Part shown: piece by piece, positions 26,767-34,132 of the stretch
Layout of the letters: each line of letters begins with the position of its first letter
How positions within the stretch are numbered: position 1 is the stretch's first letter
DNA from: Lachnospiraceae bacterium
GTDB lineage: Bacteria > Bacillota > Clostridia > Lachnospirales > Lachnospiraceae
Direction of reading: 5' to 3'
Assembly (NCBI GenBank): GCA_015258095.1
Contig: JABZIV010000013.1
Location: 377-47,964 of the forward strand
Length of the DNA stretch: 47,588 nucleotides
Program-made: the position numbers and the translations under genes
The notes under the pieces: model-generated
Database searches by the model: none
Seen by the model: the letters and a program-made list of their open reading frames with translations, nothing else
Told to the model about the DNA's origin: nothing

Positions 26767-27078
26767 TTAATCCTTATAGCCGAGCATTTTTTCTGCGATG
26801 CGCTGTGCATTCGGACGGTATGTGCCGGACTGTACCTGCTGGTGGAGTTCAGCTACCTTTTTATCGGATGCACCGACCTTTAAGGATTCTGCGGTTGCCT
26901 TGGAAAGAGCTGCAACGAAGCTTCTGTCATCGACAGCATTGTCTTTGGAAAGAGATAAGGTATCCTTATCCGCCTTCTGACCGGCTTCTACTCGTTCCTC
27001 CGGCTTGTTTGCCAAGGACGCCTGGCGAGTCTGATAATCAACTCGTGTGCTTACATCAGGTCTGATAGATAAATTCAT
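26767..27078 (-). CDS. flgM: Anti-sigma-28 factor FlgM
   Basis: The 103-residue protein has the FlgM C-terminal sigma-binding region (KVAELHQQVQSGTYRPNAQR, then IAEKMLGYKD) and a low-complexity, probably disordered N-terminus. FlgM holds sigma-28 inactive until it is exported after hook completion. It opens the flgM-flgN-flgK unit, with AGGAGG seven bases upstream of the ATG. The divergent neighbour is a FliK-like gene. Confidence 0.92.
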   Translation of the reverse strand: MNLSIRPDVSTRVDYQTRQASLANKPEERVEAGQKADKDTLSLSKDNAVDDRSFVAALSKATAESLKVGASDKKVAELHQQVQSGTYRPNAQRIAEKMLGYKD

Positions 27079-27165
27079 TTTGTCCTCCTATCGACAATCC
27101 CTTCTTGTTTGGAAGGCTCGCCTTGTCATATCTTGTTTTCCTATGTTCAGGCACCGCAATGCTCC

Positions 27166-27264
27166 TTGCATGGGAGAAACAGTTAGGGTATACTTCCGAG
27201 ATAGAAAAAATTCTTGCATTTACCCTTCTTACACTACTATATCGACTTAAAAAATGCCGATATA
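27166..27264. promoter_or_regulatory. Divergent control region between flgM and the FliK-like gene
   Basis: On the plus strand TTGCAT (27166-27171) and TATACT (27189-27194) with a 17-bp spacer make a plausible vegetative promoter for the FliK-like gene. A dyad TATATCG (27238-27244)/CGATATA (27258-27264) carries GCCGATAT on the plus strand and GTCGATAT on the minus strand, both like a sigma-28 -10 element, but neither has a TAAA at the right distance. Further AT-rich sequence leads to the ATG at 27338. Confidence 0.4.
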
Positions 27265-27337
27265 AGTATTGTACAGTTAAAATATGAATATTTTATTATA
27301 TTTTTTATAACGGCAATTTTACACTTTTGGAGGAAAA

Positions 27338-28744
27338 ATGGCAAATATCTTACAGGTAGGTTCTACTCCGGTTGCTCCGGATCCTTCTATACAACAGGGA
27401 CGTGTTACGCCGGATATGTCCGTGAAAAATCCGGTGAATCCGGCGACAGTGAATCGGGCGGACGGACAGGAAACGGGACAAACCGGAAATTCCACTGCGG
27501 AGGGACGGTTTTCAGGCGTTGATTTTGAAGGAAATTATGCCGCTTTTTTGCGTACGCTGTCTGAAACGGGAGACCTTCCGAAAGAGCTTCGGTCGGTTCT
27601 GTTTGGCGATGCCGCCGTTTCGTTAAGCCAGAGTAAGGGAGAGGTAGCGGAGAGCTTAAAAGAACTTTTTTCTTCCTTAGAGATGAACAGTCCGGAAGAC
27701 CTGAAGGCATTCTTGCAGAGTCAGCAGCAGTCTCAGATTAAGTTTTCAGGGAGCCTCTTCAACAATCTGCGGGGAATGATTAAAGAGGATATTTCTCCGG
27801 CTCTCAGAGACGCGATTTTTCGCTTTGCGAAGAGCTATAACGATTTCAGCTCCTCTCCGCATTTTTTGGAGCAGTTAAAGACGGTAGCGGAGGATATCGA
27901 TAAATTGCTCCTTCCGTCCTTCCAGGGAGAGTTTGAAGATTTGCTTTCGCAGATGAATTTTGAGGAGAAAATGGGACAGACGGAAGCAAACACTTCCTTA
28001 ATTAATAAGCAGATTATTCCCTTCCTTTCCAATTACATCTCCAGAACCCATGATTACGGTTCCGTGCGCAATGCCGCAGTGATGTTCATTCTTTATGCGG
28101 TAAAGTATGAAAACGGCTCGGAAGAATCGCTCTTAAAGGAGAAGGATGCGCTCCTGAACAATCCGGACTTTCGCCTTCTCTTTAAAGGAGATCCCGAGGA
28201 AGCATTTCAGGCGAGCATGAAGAGTCTGGAGGAAAAGTCCGGGAATACCTTCCCGAAACTCTTAAACCAGTTCCTGCTTGCCGGAGCGGAAGGCAAGGCG
28301 GGATCCGAGCACATTCCGCATTTTCAGCAGGTCTTACGCGGGCTTCTGGTCAATGAAAGTGTCTATATGCCCTTGCAGCATCTGGTGCTTCCTTTCCGCT
28401 ATGAGGGGAAAGATGTGATGAGTGAGATGTGGGTAGAGCAGGAAGCGGAGAACAACAGCGGAGGCAAGCTCACCAAGATGCTTCTGAAATTCTCCATCCC
28501 GCATCTCGGCAATTTTGAGATGATTTCCGGCATCTCCAATATGCGGGTGGATATGAACCTCTATATGCCGGAAGAATTAATGGAGAAGCAGAAGGATGTG
28601 GAGTCCGTGCTTTCCGAAATCCTTCGCCGGAACGGACTTTCCGTAGCGAACCTCGGGCTTTACAAGAAGACAAGGGATTTTCGTGTGCAGGAAGTTTTCC
28701 CGGAGATGAAAGAGGCGGAAAAAGGCTTAAACGTAAGAATTTAG
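27338..28744 (+). CDS. FliK-like flagellar protein (YlqG-like), partner of FlhB-C protein
   Basis: The 468-residue protein has a disordered, Thr/Gln/Gly-rich N-terminus of about 60 residues, a mainly helical middle and a compact C-terminal region (roughly 370-460). That region contains LKFSIPHLGNFEMISGISNM, MNLYMPEELMEKQKDVESVL and ILRRNGLSVANLGL. It resembles the hook-length-control C-terminal fold, in which a strand-rich core contacts the export gate. The next gene encodes a stand-alone FlhB C-terminal domain, as in the ylqG-ylqH pair of Bacillus. There is no Sec signal. GGAGG precedes the ATG. It is probably not the main hook ruler, whose gene would be expected with the hook genes elsewhere. 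Confidence 0.68.
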   Translation: MANILQVGSTPVAPDPSIQQGRVTPDMSVKNPVNPATVNRADGQETGQTGNSTAEGRFSGVDFEGNYAAFLRTLSETGDLPKELRSVLFGDAAVSLSQSKGEVAESLKELFSSLEMNSPEDLKAFLQSQQQSQIKFSGSLFNNLRGMIKEDISPALRDAIFRFAKSYNDFSSSPHFLEQLKTVAEDIDKLLLPSFQGEFEDLLSQMNFEEKMGQTEANTSLINKQIIPFLSNYISRTHDYGSVRNAAVMFILYAVKYENGSEESLLKEKDALLNNPDFRLLFKGDPEEAFQASMKSLEEKSGNTFPKLLNQFLLAGAEGKAGSEHIPHFQQVLRGLLVNESVYMPLQHLVLPFRYEGKDVMSEMWVEQEAENNSGGKLTKMLLKFSIPHLGNFEMISGISNMRVDMNLYMPEELMEKQKDVESVLSEILRRNGLSVANLGLYKKTRDFRVQEVFPEMKEAEKGLNVRI

Positions 28745-28818
28745 TTTCTTTTTTCTCTTCTGAAAAAGAGAAAAATGGTCGATGAATAAAGTGAGTTCTT
28801 CAGAAAAAAGGAGTGAAA

Positions 28819-29154
28819 GTGACTGATTTTACCAGACTGATGGAGAAGAAGGCCGCTGCCTTAAAGTATGACAGCGAGAAAAACGGTGCCCCTGTGATTG
28901 TTGCGGCAGGAATGGGTGAAATGGCGGAGAAGATTACGGAAACCGCCATGAAATCCGGCGTACCGGTATATGAAGATGACAGTTTGGCGTCTTTGCTCAC
29001 CCAGATGAAGCTGGGAGCAGAGATTCCTGAAGAACTCTTTCAAGCGATAGTAGAGATCTATATTTATTTTTTAGGCTTTACCGGAGATCCCGAAAAGGAT
29101 CAGGCGGAGAAAGAAAAGAGAAGAGAGGAGCGTAAGCAGGCACTCTCTTCTTAA
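28819..29154 (+). CDS. Stand-alone FlhB C-terminal-domain protein (YlqH-like)
   Basis: The 111-residue product matches the cytoplasmic domain of the export-gate protein FlhB/YscU. Recognisable parts are AAALKYDSEKNGAPVIVAAG, ITETAMKSGVPVYEDDSLAS and GAEIPEELFQAIVEIYIYFL. It lacks the membrane part and the NPTH autocleavage site. I choose GTG 28819 because AGGAG ends five bases upstream; a GTG at 28813 overlaps that site. It follows the FliK-like gene by 74 bases, a gap that holds an A/T-rich hairpin (28750-28775). It probably modulates flagellar export, but its role is not known. Confidence 0.88.
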   Translation: MTDFTRLMEKKAAALKYDSEKNGAPVIVAAGMGEMAEKITETAMKSGVPVYEDDSLASLLTQMKLGAEIPEELFQAIVEIYIYFLGFTGDPEKDQAEKEKRREERKQALSS

Positions 29155-29188
29155 CTGTCCTCCACTCCGGTAGTGGAAAGAGGATAGA

Positions 29189-30661
29189 ATGAAGAGAATG
29201 CAGGAAGAGAATAGAGAGAAGACGAATGTGCGGGCGGCTCACTCTTTTTCGAGAAAAAGAGACGGGCTTCTACGCTTCTTTTTAGAAGGGCAGGCGGTAT
29301 TTTTCCTCTGCCTTTTTTTCGTCCTTTTCTTCCGGGGAGAAGCGATGGCGGGTTCCGCTTCCATAAAAAATATCCGCATCAATATCTATTCGGGACTCGA
29401 GTCGGGAGACCCGCCCGGAGATATCCGGATTGAAGCGGCACAGACGGAAAAACATACCGTGAGTGTCGGGGCAAAGAGCAGCCTTTTCACCATTACCCAT
29501 GCAGAGTGGGGCGGAAGACAGGTGCCCTTCGCTTCCATCGGCGACGAACTCCAGATGGTGATTACCCTGACTCCTGTAGATGTCTCGAATTATTTCTTCC
29601 TCGCCGCTTATCAGGCTTCCGCTTTTCATATTGAGGGAGGGTATTATATTTCCGCAAAGCGGGAAGGAGACGATCTCGTTCTTACCGTGAAGTTACGCGG
29701 TGTAAGGGGAAGTTATGACGCACCGACCTCGGTGGATTGGAATGAAAAGACCCTCGGGATGGCGTTTTGGAATCCGGGAAAGGTGGACTCCGGAAATTAT
29801 TCTTTACAACTCTTCCGAAACGGCAATCGAATCCATGAGATTGAGCGCTATGCGGGAAACCAGTATAACTTTTATCCGTACATGACCAGAGCGGGACGCT
29901 ATATGCTCAAGGTGAAAACGATTTTTAAGGATGAAGCGGACAAGAAAATTGCCAGAAACAGTGAATTTGTGCAGTCCTCGGAGCTGCAAATCGATGAACG
30001 GGATGTGTCGGACGGAAAAGGCAGGATAGGAGACCGCGTGACCTTCGGTACGGAGAAGAAAATCGGCTGGGATAAGCTGAACGAAAAGGATGTGTACCGG
30101 AAGCCCGACGGCTCCCTTCTAACCGGTTGGGGACGCATCAACGGGTATTGGTATTACTTTCTTCCGGACGGTACGATGGTTACCGGCTGGCAGAAAGTGA
30201 ACAATAAATGGTATTTTTTCAATCTGAACGGCAGTATGGCTGTGGGATGGGTGAAAGATAATGGAAACTGGTACTATCTGGTTCCGGAAACGGAGACAGG
30301 GGACGGATGCGTCGCAGGGGAGATGCTCCCCGGCGGTTGGCATAACCTTCAAGGACGCTACTTCTATATGGACCCGGATGGAAAGATGCACAAAGGCTGG
30401 CTCTTCGATCAGGGAAGATGGTACTACTTAAATGAATTGGATAATGCGCTGGAAGGCGTGATGTTCTCCGGCTTTGTCGTACGAAATGAGAAAACCTACT
30501 ATCTCAATCGGAACGGCGCGATGGAAACAGGCTGGGTGAGTATCGACGGCAACTGGTATTATTTTCGGGAAGACAGCGGAGAAATGCTTCGCAGTACGAC
30601 CGTGGACGGTTTCCCGCTGAATGCGGACGGCATCTTGGATCAAAATAGCTTTACAAGATAA
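29189..30661 (+). CDS. Secreted protein with choline-binding-type cell wall repeats (first paralog)
   Basis: The 490-residue protein has a long basic n-region, a hydrophobic signal (VFFLCLFFVLFF) and a likely cleavage after AMA. Residues about 53-270 form two beta-rich regions I do not recognise. From about residue 300 there are Trp/Tyr-rich repeats of the CW_binding_1 type, for example GYWYYFLPDGTMVTGW, NKWYFFNLNGSMAVGW and GNWYYFREDSGEM. In pneumococcal proteins these bind phosphocholine on teichoic acids. The next gene is a clear paralog. No enzymatic domain is seen. Location among flagellar genes and upstream of the LicD array suggests binding of a decorated surface glycan, which is inference. 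Confidence 0.88.
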   Translation: MKRMQEENREKTNVRAAHSFSRKRDGLLRFFLEGQAVFFLCLFFVLFFRGEAMAGSASIKNIRINIYSGLESGDPPGDIRIEAAQTEKHTVSVGAKSSLFTITHAEWGGRQVPFASIGDELQMVITLTPVDVSNYFFLAAYQASAFHIEGGYYISAKREGDDLVLTVKLRGVRGSYDAPTSVDWNEKTLGMAFWNPGKVDSGNYSLQLFRNGNRIHEIERYAGNQYNFYPYMTRAGRYMLKVKTIFKDEADKKIARNSEFVQSSELQIDERDVSDGKGRIGDRVTFGTEKKIGWDKLNEKDVYRKPDGSLLTGWGRINGYWYYFLPDGTMVTGWQKVNNKWYFFNLNGSMAVGWVKDNGNWYYLVPETETGDGCVAGEMLPGGWHNLQGRYFYMDPDGKMHKGWLFDQGRWYYLNELDNALEGVMFSGFVVRNEKTYYLNRNGAMETGWVSIDGNWYYFREDSGEMLRSTTVDGFPLNADGILDQNSFTR

Positions 30662-30673
30662 AAAGAGGAGGAA

Positions 30674-32026
30674 ATGATGAAAAAGCTAGTGCAGGGGAAG
30701 GCACATCCGATGATGGGAATGGAAGAAAAAGAAGCGATGCGAAAGGAAGCGCAGGAACTTCGTGTTTTAAAAGGGATGGAGAAGGTCATTGTGTTTCTTC
30801 TCCTTTTCTGGATCTTTTTGATTTCTTTTTCCAATAAGAAGGTAAGGGCGGCGGACTCTTCCGTGATAGAGTCGGTGGAAGTGGTTTTCACCAGTCAATT
30901 CGGCGGGCAGGAAGAAATCGTACCGCCGGAGGTACGAGTGCAGACCAATTATGTGGAGCTTGCGGATACGCATTACCGGAAGAGCTATGACCAGTGGGTA
31001 CCGGGACAGAAGGTACGCGTGGAGCTTCTTTTAAAGGCGGGAACCGGAAAGGTATTTGCGAAGAGCTTGAACCGGGGAAAGGTCAAAGTCACCGGAGCCA
31101 ATTATGTTGAGGCGAGAGAAGTCGCCGGGAACAAGCTTCTTTTGCAGGTGGACTACATTCCCCAGATGGTTCTCGGAAATGTATCGTATGCCGCGTGGAA
31201 TCATGCCCATACCATGGGAATCTGGCAGAAAGTACGCTTTGCTCCGTCCTATACGGTCGCCCTATATGGAGACAATCAGCTGATTAAAGAGTACACTGGA
31301 GTAAAAACTTCTTTTCTGGACTTCGCTCAGGAGATGAAAGACCTGAAAAAGACCTATTATTATGAGGTGAAGGCGGCTCCGCTCACCGAAGAAGATAAGA
31401 AATATATCCGAGCAGGACAGTATGTGACCGCGACGACCGATGAAGTGGAACAGCCGAAGGCGGACAGCGAAGACGCGGACGATGAGGACAATATCGAAAA
31501 CTTCCTTCAAGAAGGAAACGGGGTGATGCCGAATTCCTGGCGCTATGTCGGAAGACACTGGTACTTTATCGACGGAGACGGTAAGGTGAAGCGCGGTTGG
31601 CTCAATCGGAACGGAGAATGGTTTTTCTTAAACGGCAGAACCGGGGCAATGGAGACCGGAATGGTGCAGACAGAGACGGATAAGTTTGCTTATTTTAAGC
31701 AGGACGGCGTAATGATCAGTAACACCTGGCTGCAAATGGGACCGGACCTTTGGTATTATTTCGGGATGGACGGCTATCGCTATACCGGCTGGTGGAAAAA
31801 TGCCCATGGAAGCTGGTTCTATCTGAATAAAGACCTGGGGGCTAGGATGCAGATCGGTTGGCTGAAGTGGAATAACCATTGGTATTACATGGATAAAAAC
31901 GGGGTGATGCAGACCGGATTCCAGGGGATCAACGGAAAGACCTACTACTTCAATGCGAGTGGAGAGATGCTCAGTAACACGAAGGTGGAAGGCAGACGCT
32001 TGGGAGCGGATGGCGCCGTATATTAA
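30674..32026 (+). CDS. Secreted protein with choline-binding-type cell wall repeats (second paralog)
   Basis: The 450-residue protein starts 12 bases after the first paralog, with AGGAGG before a double ATG. A long charged n-region leads into the hydrophobic VIVFLLLFWIFLISF and a likely cleavage after VRA. The N-terminal half (about 58-265) is related to that of the first paralog: compare VGNVSYAAW-type strand blocks and the YYYEV/RYMLKV strand that ends the domain. An acidic linker follows. Repeats from about residue 285 include RHWYFIDGDGKVKRGW, GSWFYLNKDLGARMQIGW and NHWYYMDKNGVMQTGF. The pair is probably an old tandem duplication. Confidence 0.88.
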   Translation: MMKKLVQGKAHPMMGMEEKEAMRKEAQELRVLKGMEKVIVFLLLFWIFLISFSNKKVRAADSSVIESVEVVFTSQFGGQEEIVPPEVRVQTNYVELADTHYRKSYDQWVPGQKVRVELLLKAGTGKVFAKSLNRGKVKVTGANYVEAREVAGNKLLLQVDYIPQMVLGNVSYAAWNHAHTMGIWQKVRFAPSYTVALYGDNQLIKEYTGVKTSFLDFAQEMKDLKKTYYYEVKAAPLTEEDKKYIRAGQYVTATTDEVEQPKADSEDADDEDNIENFLQEGNGVMPNSWRYVGRHWYFIDGDGKVKRGWLNRNGEWFFLNGRTGAMETGMVQTETDKFAYFKQDGVMISNTWLQMGPDLWYYFGMDGYRYTGWWKNAHGSWFYLNKDLGARMQIGWLKWNNHWYYMDKNGVMQTGFQGINGKTYYFNASGEMLSNTKVEGRRLGADGAVY

Positions 32027-32119
32027 GTTTCATCAAGAAAGTTTGCTCAAGAAAGATTCATTAAGGAAGTTTCATCAAGAAAGTTTTAGCAGGAGTGTTT
32101 TATCCGGCAGGAGTGTTTT
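32025..32119 (+). repeat. Short direct repeats after the choline-binding-repeat genes
   Basis: AAGTTTCATCAAGAAAGTTT occurs at 32025-32044 and 32067-32086, with a related copy (CTCAAGAAAG) between. GCAGGAGTGTTTT occurs at 32089-32101 and 32107-32119. No reading frame of note runs through them. Confidence 0.7.
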
Positions 32120-32133
32120 CGGAGCCGGGTAGG

Positions 32134-32165
32134 GCACTCTTTTTCTGTGAAGAGTGCAGAAAAAG
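32134..32165 (+). promoter_or_regulatory. Two overlapping, mutually exclusive hairpins
   Basis: GCACTCTT (32134-32141) pairs with AAGAGTGC (32150-32157), while CTTTTTCTG (32139-32147) pairs with CAGAAAAAG (32157-32165). The two stems share bases and cannot form together. The second lacks a T-tail, so a simple terminator is not supported. Confidence 0.45.
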
Positions 32166-32169
32166 TAGT

Positions 32170-32196
32170 TATGTATTTTATAGACATGGTCGATAG
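32170..32196 (+). promoter_or_regulatory. Weak sigma-28-type promoter candidate for transglycosylase gene
   Basis: TATGTATT, 11 bases, then GTCGATAG match the sigma-28 consensus at four of eight and six of eight positions. It lies about 70 bases before the transglycosylase start. The match is modest. Confidence 0.3.
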
Positions 32197-32267
32197 ACTA
32201 TTGTTAATATGAGTTTATTTTGAAGAAGCTTATTTCAAAAAAGATATAGAAAGAGGAGTTTATCGGC

Positions 32268-33221
32268 ATGGCAAATGCAATTCCTTTACAGAGTGGAATA
32301 CAGGGAGTCGTAAGGGGAATCCAGAACAATCCGATTACACAGAGTGCAAAGACCTCCGCTACAGGAAGTTTTCAGAGTGTTTTATCGGCTGCGGCAAGTG
32401 CGGGAAACACGGTTCGTAAGACCGCGAGTCTTCCGAGCCGGGCGGCACAGTATGAGCCGATTTTTGATGAAGCGAGTCGAACCTACGGGGTTTCCAAGTC
32501 GCTTCTTCTTGCTGTAGCAAAGGCGGAGTCGAACTTTGACACGAACTCCGTTTCCCATGCCGGAGCACAGGGGATTATGCAACTGATGCCCGGAACGGCG
32601 AAGACCCTGGGAGTAAAGAATGCATTTGACCCGTATGAGAACATCATGGGCGGAGCAAAGCTCCTTCGGGACAATATCAAGAGTTTCGGCTCGGTGCCCC
32701 TTGCCCTCGCGGCATACAATGCAGGACCGGGAGCGGTAAAGAAATATGGCGGAGTTCCGCCGTATAAGGAGACGCAGAACTATGTGAAGAAGATTATGGC
32801 GGATTTAGGAGACGGTGCGAATCGCGTAATGAGCCATTTTAGCTATAAAGGAAATGCAAGTGCCGAGGGGAGCCTTGGCGCGGCAACCGCGGGAGGAGAC
32901 CTTTCCTCGAGTTTAAGCCAGACCTTATCCACCATGACAAGCCTTTCCTCTCTTTTGGGAGGAAGTAGTCAGGGGGCAGGCGGAAGCGGTCTTTCCGCCC
33001 TTTCCGGTCTGAACGGCAGTGGAGGAAACTCCCTTCTTCTCTCCGGCGTGATGCAGTCCTTCCTTACCGGTGCGCTTTTACAGGGGAAGACAAGGGAAGC
33101 TGCGGCAGGAGATGGAGACGATTCCACAGTGACGATAGACAAGAAGAGCTTCCAGAATCTGCTATCTCTTCTTTCGATGCAGATGATGATGCCTTCCCGT
33201 ATCGGACAGATAGACAATTAG
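32268..33221 (+). CDS. Lytic transglycosylase (SLT domain), probably flagellum-associated
   Basis: The 317-residue protein carries a Slt/LT domain at about residues 62-175. Catalytic E87 lies in AKAESNFD, with GAQGIMQLMPGTAKTLGV and LALAAYNAGPGAVKKYGG downstream, all standard. It should cut peptidoglycan glycan strands. There is no Sec signal; the N-terminus (MANAIPLQSGIQGVVRGIQN) is polar, which would fit export through the flagellar apparatus, as for FlgJ-type enzymes, though that is inferred. The C-terminal third is Gly/Ser/Leu-rich low complexity. AGAGGAG precedes the ATG. It lies between secreted surface proteins and a PilZ gene in the motility region. Confidence 0.9.
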   Translation: MANAIPLQSGIQGVVRGIQNNPITQSAKTSATGSFQSVLSAAASAGNTVRKTASLPSRAAQYEPIFDEASRTYGVSKSLLLAVAKAESNFDTNSVSHAGAQGIMQLMPGTAKTLGVKNAFDPYENIMGGAKLLRDNIKSFGSVPLALAAYNAGPGAVKKYGGVPPYKETQNYVKKIMADLGDGANRVMSHFSYKGNASAEGSLGAATAGGDLSSSLSQTLSTMTSLSSLLGGSSQGAGGSGLSALSGLNGSGGNSLLLSGVMQSFLTGALLQGKTREAAAGDGDDSTVTIDKKSFQNLLSLLSMQMMMPSRIGQIDN

Positions 33222-33228
33222 AAAAATT

Positions 33229-33310
33229 CCGCACGGGCGGAGAAGGAAATGCACGTTAAGATTGTTCATGGATATTTCTAAAACGTTTCCCGCGTGAGCG
33301 GAGAAGGAAA
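33229..33310 (+). repeat. Pair of 21-bp direct repeats upstream of the PilZ gene
   Basis: CCGCACGGGCGGAGAAGGAA at about 33229-33248 recurs as CCGCGTGAGCGGAGAAGGAA at about 33290-33309. Each start forms a small CCGC/GCGG hairpin. The spacing is 61 bp. Confidence 0.6.
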
Positions 33311-33399
33311 AACGATAGAATAATACTGGAATATTGCACATAAAAAAGCTGAAAGAAGGATGGTTTCAGGATGTGCGGATAGAGGGTTGAAGGAGCGAG

Positions 33400-34029
33400 A
33401 TGGTATTACGAGATTGTAAAAAAGGCATGGTGCATTGGCCGGAGGGGGATCGCAATATCCCGGTCTCCGTGGAGAAAAATGGAGACGAGATTCTGCTCTA
33501 TTTTCGGGGATATAAGTTCCGGGATATGCGCTTTGTATCGGAAATCGATTTTTATGACTTACAGAAAGGGATGATTGTGACGCTTTCCGAAGTCGTGATG
33601 CGAAAGAACCCCGCCTTTCCGGAAAGTCCTTTCCCCTGGATCGGCGTATGCGATGTGCGCGAAGTGCTCCGAATCGTACAGAGGCAGAATGATGTCCGTG
33701 TCTCTGTCGCCATGGAGATTCCTTTTGTTAAGGAGAAGGAGAAAGAAGGAGATGAGGAACTGCACTTCTTCGGTATTATCCGAAACTTAAGTGCAGGCGG
33801 CCTTTTTATGGAGACGGATGTCGCCTTAAAGGAAGATGATATCGTCCATTTCCGTTATCGTTTTGACAAGATGGATCGGGAATTAAAGCTTGTTGTTGTG
33901 TGGATCAAGAGGGATGAAAACGGAAGATTCGGCTATGGACTTCGTTTCCTGCGCATGAGTCTCGGAGAAGAATCGGAAGTCCGAAACCATGTGTTCCGTC
34001 TGATTTTCAAGAACAACAAGGAGAATTAA
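33400..34029 (+). CDS. PilZ domain protein, YcgR-like flagellar regulator
   Basis: The 209-residue cytoplasmic protein has an N-terminal YcgR-type beta region (about 1-88) and a C-terminal PilZ domain. The c-di-GMP loop region reads QRQNDVRVSV (R95, Q96, R100), and the second motif NLSAGG starts at N129. In typical proteins the first arginine of RxxxR would be at position 96, where this protein has glutamine, although R95 is adjacent. YcgR/MotI proteins slow the flagellar motor when c-di-GMP is bound. AGGAG sits only four bases before the ATG. The flagellar neighbourhood supports a motility role. Confidence 0.85.
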   Translation: MVLRDCKKGMVHWPEGDRNIPVSVEKNGDEILLYFRGYKFRDMRFVSEIDFYDLQKGMIVTLSEVVMRKNPAFPESPFPWIGVCDVREVLRIVQRQNDVRVSVAMEIPFVKEKEKEGDEELHFFGIIRNLSAGGLFMETDVALKEDDIVHFRYRFDKMDRELKLVVVWIKRDENGRFGYGLRFLRMSLGEESEVRNHVFRLIFKNNKEN

Positions 34030-34132
34030 TCGTGCATAAGGAGAGAGCGAAGGAACGCGTGTTTAGACTGGAAAGCGTGGAAGGATAGGAGGTTCTTCCA
34101 TGTTTTTTCCGTTGTTTTAAGGAGTGACCGCA

